Shown one piece after another: positions 60,829 through 64,000 of a stretch of DNA of 64,000 nt; position 1 is the stretch's first letter; every line of letters begins with the position of its first letter. Under the pieces are notes generated by a model. The model was not told where the DNA came from, did no database searches, and saw only the letters and a program-made list of their open reading frames with translations. The DNA is taken from assembly GCF_049562855.1 (NCBI RefSeq), contig NZ_CP186925.1, positions 930,001-994,000 on the forward strand, given 5' to 3'. The position numbers and the translations under genes are program-made. The DNA is from Ruminococcus_C callidus (GTDB lineage Bacteria > Bacillota > Clostridia > Oscillospirales > Ruminococcaceae).

Positions 60829-61528
60829 TTTGCGGGACATCTGTAAATCCTATATGCAGGGAAAAGAACCTGTCCCCGTTCTGCACCACATTCAGCTACA
60901 GGTGGAAGAAGGGGAATATCTGGCAATCATGGGACCGTCCGGTTCGGGAAAATCCACGCTGATGAACATTATCGGGCTGCTGGACAAGCAGACCAGCGGG
61001 GACTATTTCTTCGACGGACAGGACATGGCACAGTGCAGCGACAACCAGCTTTCCACGATACGGAACCAGAAGATCGGCTTCGTGTTCCAGAACTTCAACC
61101 TGCTGCCCCGCCAGTCTGTGCTGGAAAACGTGGCACTGCCGCTGTTGTATGCCGGCGTGCGGAAAAAGGAACGGCTGGAACGGGCAAAGGAAATGCTGGC
61201 ACGTGTGGGGCTGGAAGAACGGATACAGTTCAAGCCGACTCAGCTTTCCGGCGGACAGAAACAGCGTGTGGCAATTGCACGGGCAATGGTGAGCCAGCCC
61301 CGTCTGCTGCTGGCGGATGAGCCGACCGGTGCACTGGACACCCGTTCCGGCGAACAGGTCATGGAATTGTTTGCCCAGCTGCACAGCGAGGGCGTGACGA
61401 TTGTCATGATTACCCATGAACCGGAGATCGCCCGGCATGCCCAGCGGATCGTGACCATTCGGGACGGCATGCTGGAGCAGGGCGGCTTCGGAGAACGCCG
61501 GACAGAACAGGAGGGCGATGCTTCATGA
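60818..61528 (+). CDS. ABC transporter ATP-binding protein, MacB/LolD type
   Basis: Predicted 236-aa ATPase. Walker A GPSGSGKST, Q-loop FVFQNFNLLPRQS, signature LSGGQKQR, Walker B LLLADEP and the switch His in ITHEPEIARHA are all intact. FQNFNLLP and ADEPTGALD are typical of the MacB/LolD/FtsE group, which powers mechanical export or peptide efflux rather than import. The start codon lies within the end of the adaptor gene and the stop overlaps the second adaptor by 4 bp, so the operon is translationally coupled. Confidence 0.92.
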   Translation: MVLDLRDICKSYMQGKEPVPVLHHIQLQVEEGEYLAIMGPSGSGKSTLMNIIGLLDKQTSGDYFFDGQDMAQCSDNQLSTIRNQKIGFVFQNFNLLPRQSVLENVALPLLYAGVRKKERLERAKEMLARVGLEERIQFKPTQLSGGQKQRVAIARAMVSQPRLLLADEPTGALDTRSGEQVMELFAQLHSEGVTIVMITHEPEIARHAQRIVTIRDGMLEQGGFGERRTEQEGDAS

Positions 61529-63336
61529 CAAAAGGAAAAAAGATCGTTGCAGTGGCGGTTTGCCTGGCAGTCGTTGCCGGCGGCACTGTCGGCGGTACGG
61601 TGATTTACCGGACACAGCAGACGAAAAAGAACCGCGTAGATGTGATGCCGGTGGCAAATCTGACCCAGTACTGGTGGGGAGATGATCTCTCTATGGACGG
61701 GCAGGTGGTTTCCGGTGATGTGCAGAATGTCACGCCCTCCGACGACCAGATGATCGCAAAGGTGCTGGTAAAAGAGGGCGACCATGTGACCAAGGGCACA
61801 CCGCTGCTGGACTATGATATGACAGCAGTAGGGCTGGAAGTTGCCCAGAAACAGACGGCACTGGCGGTGGCACAGGAAAATGTGCGGCAGGCTCAGAAAG
61901 AGCTGGAACGTCTGAAAAAGCTGCGTCCATCAGAAGAAGCACCGGTGGTGCCGGACGATCCGGATTACCCCGATGAGCCGGACGAACCAGACGAACCGGA
62001 CACGCCGGATACACCGGATTCTCCCAAGGATACACTTTCAGCAGTGATCGCTCTGACACAGGCGGCAGCCGGTACCGGCACGCCGGACGATCCCTATCAG
62101 TTTGCCTGCACCGGTCAGACTGTTGTGACACAGGCAGCTCTGGAGCAGCTGAAAACGGCAAAGCAGTGTGCCGTTTTCGTGGTGTATGACCAGAGCGGCA
62201 GCGTGCTCTACGGCTGGCTGGTACGCGGCGATCAGCTGGCCACTACCGGTGACTGGACACTGGGACAGAACATCAAGGTGACCGAGGACGGCGGTGTGCA
62301 GATCTCCGGCGGCGGAACGTGGTACGGCACGTTGCAGGTGGGCGGTACGTTCTCCTATGACCCTGCCAATAACACCCCCGCGGAAACAGAACCGGCTTCT
62401 TCCGGCACTACCGGCGGCAGTACTGGTACTGTACCGGAGAGCAGCACAGCATCTCCGGATACCCAGCCGGACACCCAGCCGGCAGATACAGACACCAGTG
62501 CAGATCCGACTGCGGCAGTGCAGCCTATGGCGGCGGCAATGCCAATGGCGGCAGTCACTCCAATGGCATCTTCCGGTACGGACAATGACAACTATGTCTA
62601 TACCCGTGCCCAGCTGAAACAGAAGGTGGCAGAGCAGCAGATCGCCATTCAGTCGGCACAGATCGACCAGAAGAAGGCACAGATCGAATATGATGCTGCG
62701 GCAGAAAAGCAGGAAAAGGGACAGGAACTGGCGAAGATCGACGGCGTTGTCACCAAGGTGGCGGCTTCAGTGGAATCGCTGGAGAAAAACGAACCGTATC
62801 TGGTGGTACAGGGCAGCGGCGGCGTTATGGTGCAGGGCACTGTCAGCGAAATGAATCTGGACAAGCTGACTGTCGGTGCAACGGTGACTGTCAACTCGTG
62901 GGATACCGGTGAAATGCTCACCGCCGAGGTGACGGAGATCGACAAGACACCGACCTCCTACACCAATCAGAACGGCAGTGGAAACCCGAACAACAGTGCT
63001 TATCCGTTTAAGGCAGCAGTGACTGATTCCACCAGCCTGTCAGTGGGCAGCTATGTCAGCCTGAGCTTTTCCGGTGCGGCGGACGATGTCGGAGATACGT
63101 TCTATCTGCCGGTCAGCTATGTGCGGCAGGAAAACGGACAGTACTATGTGCTGCGGGAATCCAAGGACAAGAAGCTGGAACGGCAGAATGTCCAGACCGG
63201 CAAGATCATCAACGGCGGCTATGCCATTGAGATTCTCTCCGGTGTCAGTCAGGAAGATTATATCTGTTTCCCCTATGGCAAGTATGCCGTAGAGGGAGCG
63301 TTGGTCAACGAAACCAACGGCTCATCAGAATACTAA
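61525..63336 (+). CDS. Second efflux adaptor protein with large insertion
   Basis: Predicted 603 aa. It has an N-terminal transmembrane helix, a lipoyl half (IAKVLVKEGDHVTKGTPLLDY) and the first coiled-coil helix (about 108-135). A 215-residue insertion comes next: a PDEPDEPDTPDTP spacer, a globular part with DDPYQFACTGQTVVT and YGWLVRGDQL motifs, and a Thr/Pro/Ala linker. The second coiled-coil helix (about 355-405), second lipoyl half and barrel domains follow. In ordinary adaptors the two helices are joined by a short turn, so the insertion sits at the hairpin tip. The gene starts in ATGA overlap with the ATPase gene and ends 12 bp before the permease gene. Confidence 0.82.
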   Translation: MTKGKKIVAVAVCLAVVAGGTVGGTVIYRTQQTKKNRVDVMPVANLTQYWWGDDLSMDGQVVSGDVQNVTPSDDQMIAKVLVKEGDHVTKGTPLLDYDMTAVGLEVAQKQTALAVAQENVRQAQKELERLKKLRPSEEAPVVPDDPDYPDEPDEPDEPDTPDTPDSPKDTLSAVIALTQAAAGTGTPDDPYQFACTGQTVVTQAALEQLKTAKQCAVFVVYDQSGSVLYGWLVRGDQLATTGDWTLGQNIKVTEDGGVQISGGGTWYGTLQVGGTFSYDPANNTPAETEPASSGTTGGSTGTVPESSTASPDTQPDTQPADTDTSADPTAAVQPMAAAMPMAAVTPMASSGTDNDNYVYTRAQLKQKVAEQQIAIQSAQIDQKKAQIEYDAAAEKQEKGQELAKIDGVVTKVAASVESLEKNEPYLVVQGSGGVMVQGTVSEMNLDKLTVGATVTVNSWDTGEMLTAEVTEIDKTPTSYTNQNGSGNPNNSAYPFKAAVTDSTSLSVGSYVSLSFSGAADDVGDTFYLPVSYVRQENGQYYVLRESKDKKLERQNVQTGKIINGGYAIEILSGVSQEDYICFPYGKYAVEGALVNETNGSSEY

Positions 63337-63348
63337 GGGGGACATATT

Positions 63349-64000
63349 ATGCTGGAAAATATTCGGTTATCGTTACAGGGCATTTTGTCCCATAAGGTGC
63401 GTTCCATTCTCACTATGCTGGGCATTATCATCGGTATTGCGGCGATCATTGCCATTGTGTCTACCATTAAGGGCACCAATGAGCAGATCAAAAACAATCT
63501 GATCGGTTCCGGCAACAACACTGTTAATGTGCAGCTGTATCAGGGGGAAAGTCCCTATGATTTCAGCTATCAGGCGGCACCGGACGGGGTACAGGTGGTT
63601 TCCGCGGAAGTGCGGGACCAGATCACCAGCCTGAAAAATGTGGAATCTGCTTCGTTTTACCGTACACGTTCCTACTGCGACAATGTGTATTATCAGAACA
63701 CCCAGTTCAGTGGCTCCATGTATGGCATTGATGCTGCCTATTTCGATACGGCAGGCTATGAAGTACAGCAGGGCAGGGGATTCCTGAGCAAGGAATATAC
63801 CAATAACGCCAAGGCAGTGATTCTGGACAGCACCGCAGTCAAGAGCCTGTACTCCTCCGAGAGCCCGATCGGTTCCGTCATCGACATCAACGGGGAACCC
63901 TTTACGGTCGTTGGCGTCGTGACAGAGGTCAGCAGCTTTGAGCCGGTCATCAATTCCGAGGAGGACTACTGGACGTATATGGGCACTTCCGGCGGCAAGA
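63349..64000 (+). CDS. MacB-like ABC permease, truncated by window end
   Basis: The first 217 residues are visible. The N-terminus (MLENIRLSLQGILSHKVRSILTMLGIIIGIAAIIAI) is the first transmembrane helix typical of MacB/FtsX permeases. An extracytoplasmic MacB_PCD domain follows (YGIDAAYFDTAGYEVQQGRGF, VVGVV). No ATPase domain is fused, which agrees with the separate ATPase gene upstream. The start has a GGGGGAC-type site after the adaptor stop. The rest of the gene lies outside the window. Confidence 0.9.
   Translation, partial: MLENIRLSLQGILSHKVRSILTMLGIIIGIAAIIAIVSTIKGTNEQIKNNLIGSGNNTVNVQLYQGESPYDFSYQAAPDGVQVVSAEVRDQITSLKNVESASFYRTRSYCDNVYYQNTQFSGSMYGIDAAYFDTAGYEVQQGRGFLSKEYTNNAKAVILDSTAVKSLYSSESPIGSVIDINGEPFTVVGVVTEVSSFEPVINSEEDYWTYMGTSGGK

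Overview
The window looks like a chromosome segment of an anaerobic gut Ruminococcus-type bacterium (Oscillospiraceae/Ruminococcaceae). The evidence is three secreted proteins with type I dockerins, a pectate lyase, a bile salt hydrolase, an oleate hydratase, Gram-positive surface anchoring, an agr-type peptide quorum system and LytTR/LacI/AraC/BglG-type regulators. No rRNA, tRNA, CRISPR array or transposase gene was seen. The genus is inferred from gene families and is not proven.

Layout. 3-20621: the 3' part of one enormous surface-protein gene (over 6,870 codons visible, start outside the window) with about 18 SdrD/Cna-B-like modules, five near-identical tandem modules, a Thr-rich stalk and a sortase signal. 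20.7-25.4 kb: an AT-rich agr-type locus (response regulator, GHKL kinase, 47-aa peptide precursor, AgrB protease). The agrD-agrB operon appears to continue into two secreted dockerin proteins. 25.7-32.6 kb: a dockerin-bearing pectate lyase, a divergent LacI-sensor/GGDEF-like/AraC hybrid regulator, and a LacI repressor. 33.0-39.0 kb: an operon for a sulfonate-type ABC importer, a DUF1254/DUF1214 protein and an alkyl sulfatase, divergent from the LacI gene and flanked by two matching operator-like palindromes. 39.4-46.4 kb: a YdjM-like membrane protein, then a PTS operon (antiterminator, EIICBA, HPr, pyrophosphatase, EI). 46.5-50.4 kb: housekeeping and small genes (deformylase, DUF1810, YqiA-like esterase, zinc-ribbon protein, MetE-like protein). 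50.8-54.4 kb: minus-strand oleate hydratase, TetR regulator and bile salt hydrolase, a host-lipid locus. 54.5-56.5 kb: DUF4177 protein, CX5R phosphatase-like protein, UDP-glucose dehydrogenase. 56.7-59.0 kb: a strongly structured candidate small RNA with its own consensus promoter, then a DUF2828/vWA (Ro-like) protein. 59.1-64.0 kb: a MacAB-type ABC efflux operon with two adaptor proteins, cut by the window end.

Running through 29-59 kb is a family of interspersed palindromic elements with termini GGCAATACCGCACAAAG and its complement. Three copies are exactly 335 bp, two are internally deleted (182 and 172 bp), and many are 33-60 bp hairpins or end fragments. Several are flanked by 4-bp direct repeats, so they look like non-autonomous transposable elements (MITE-like). 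They lie flush against stop codons, inside operons and in 5' leaders, and probably shape transcript ends and mRNA stability.

The most promising leads for undescribed biology are the agr operon that includes dockerin proteins, the MITE-like family, and the structured RNA near a Ro-like gene.
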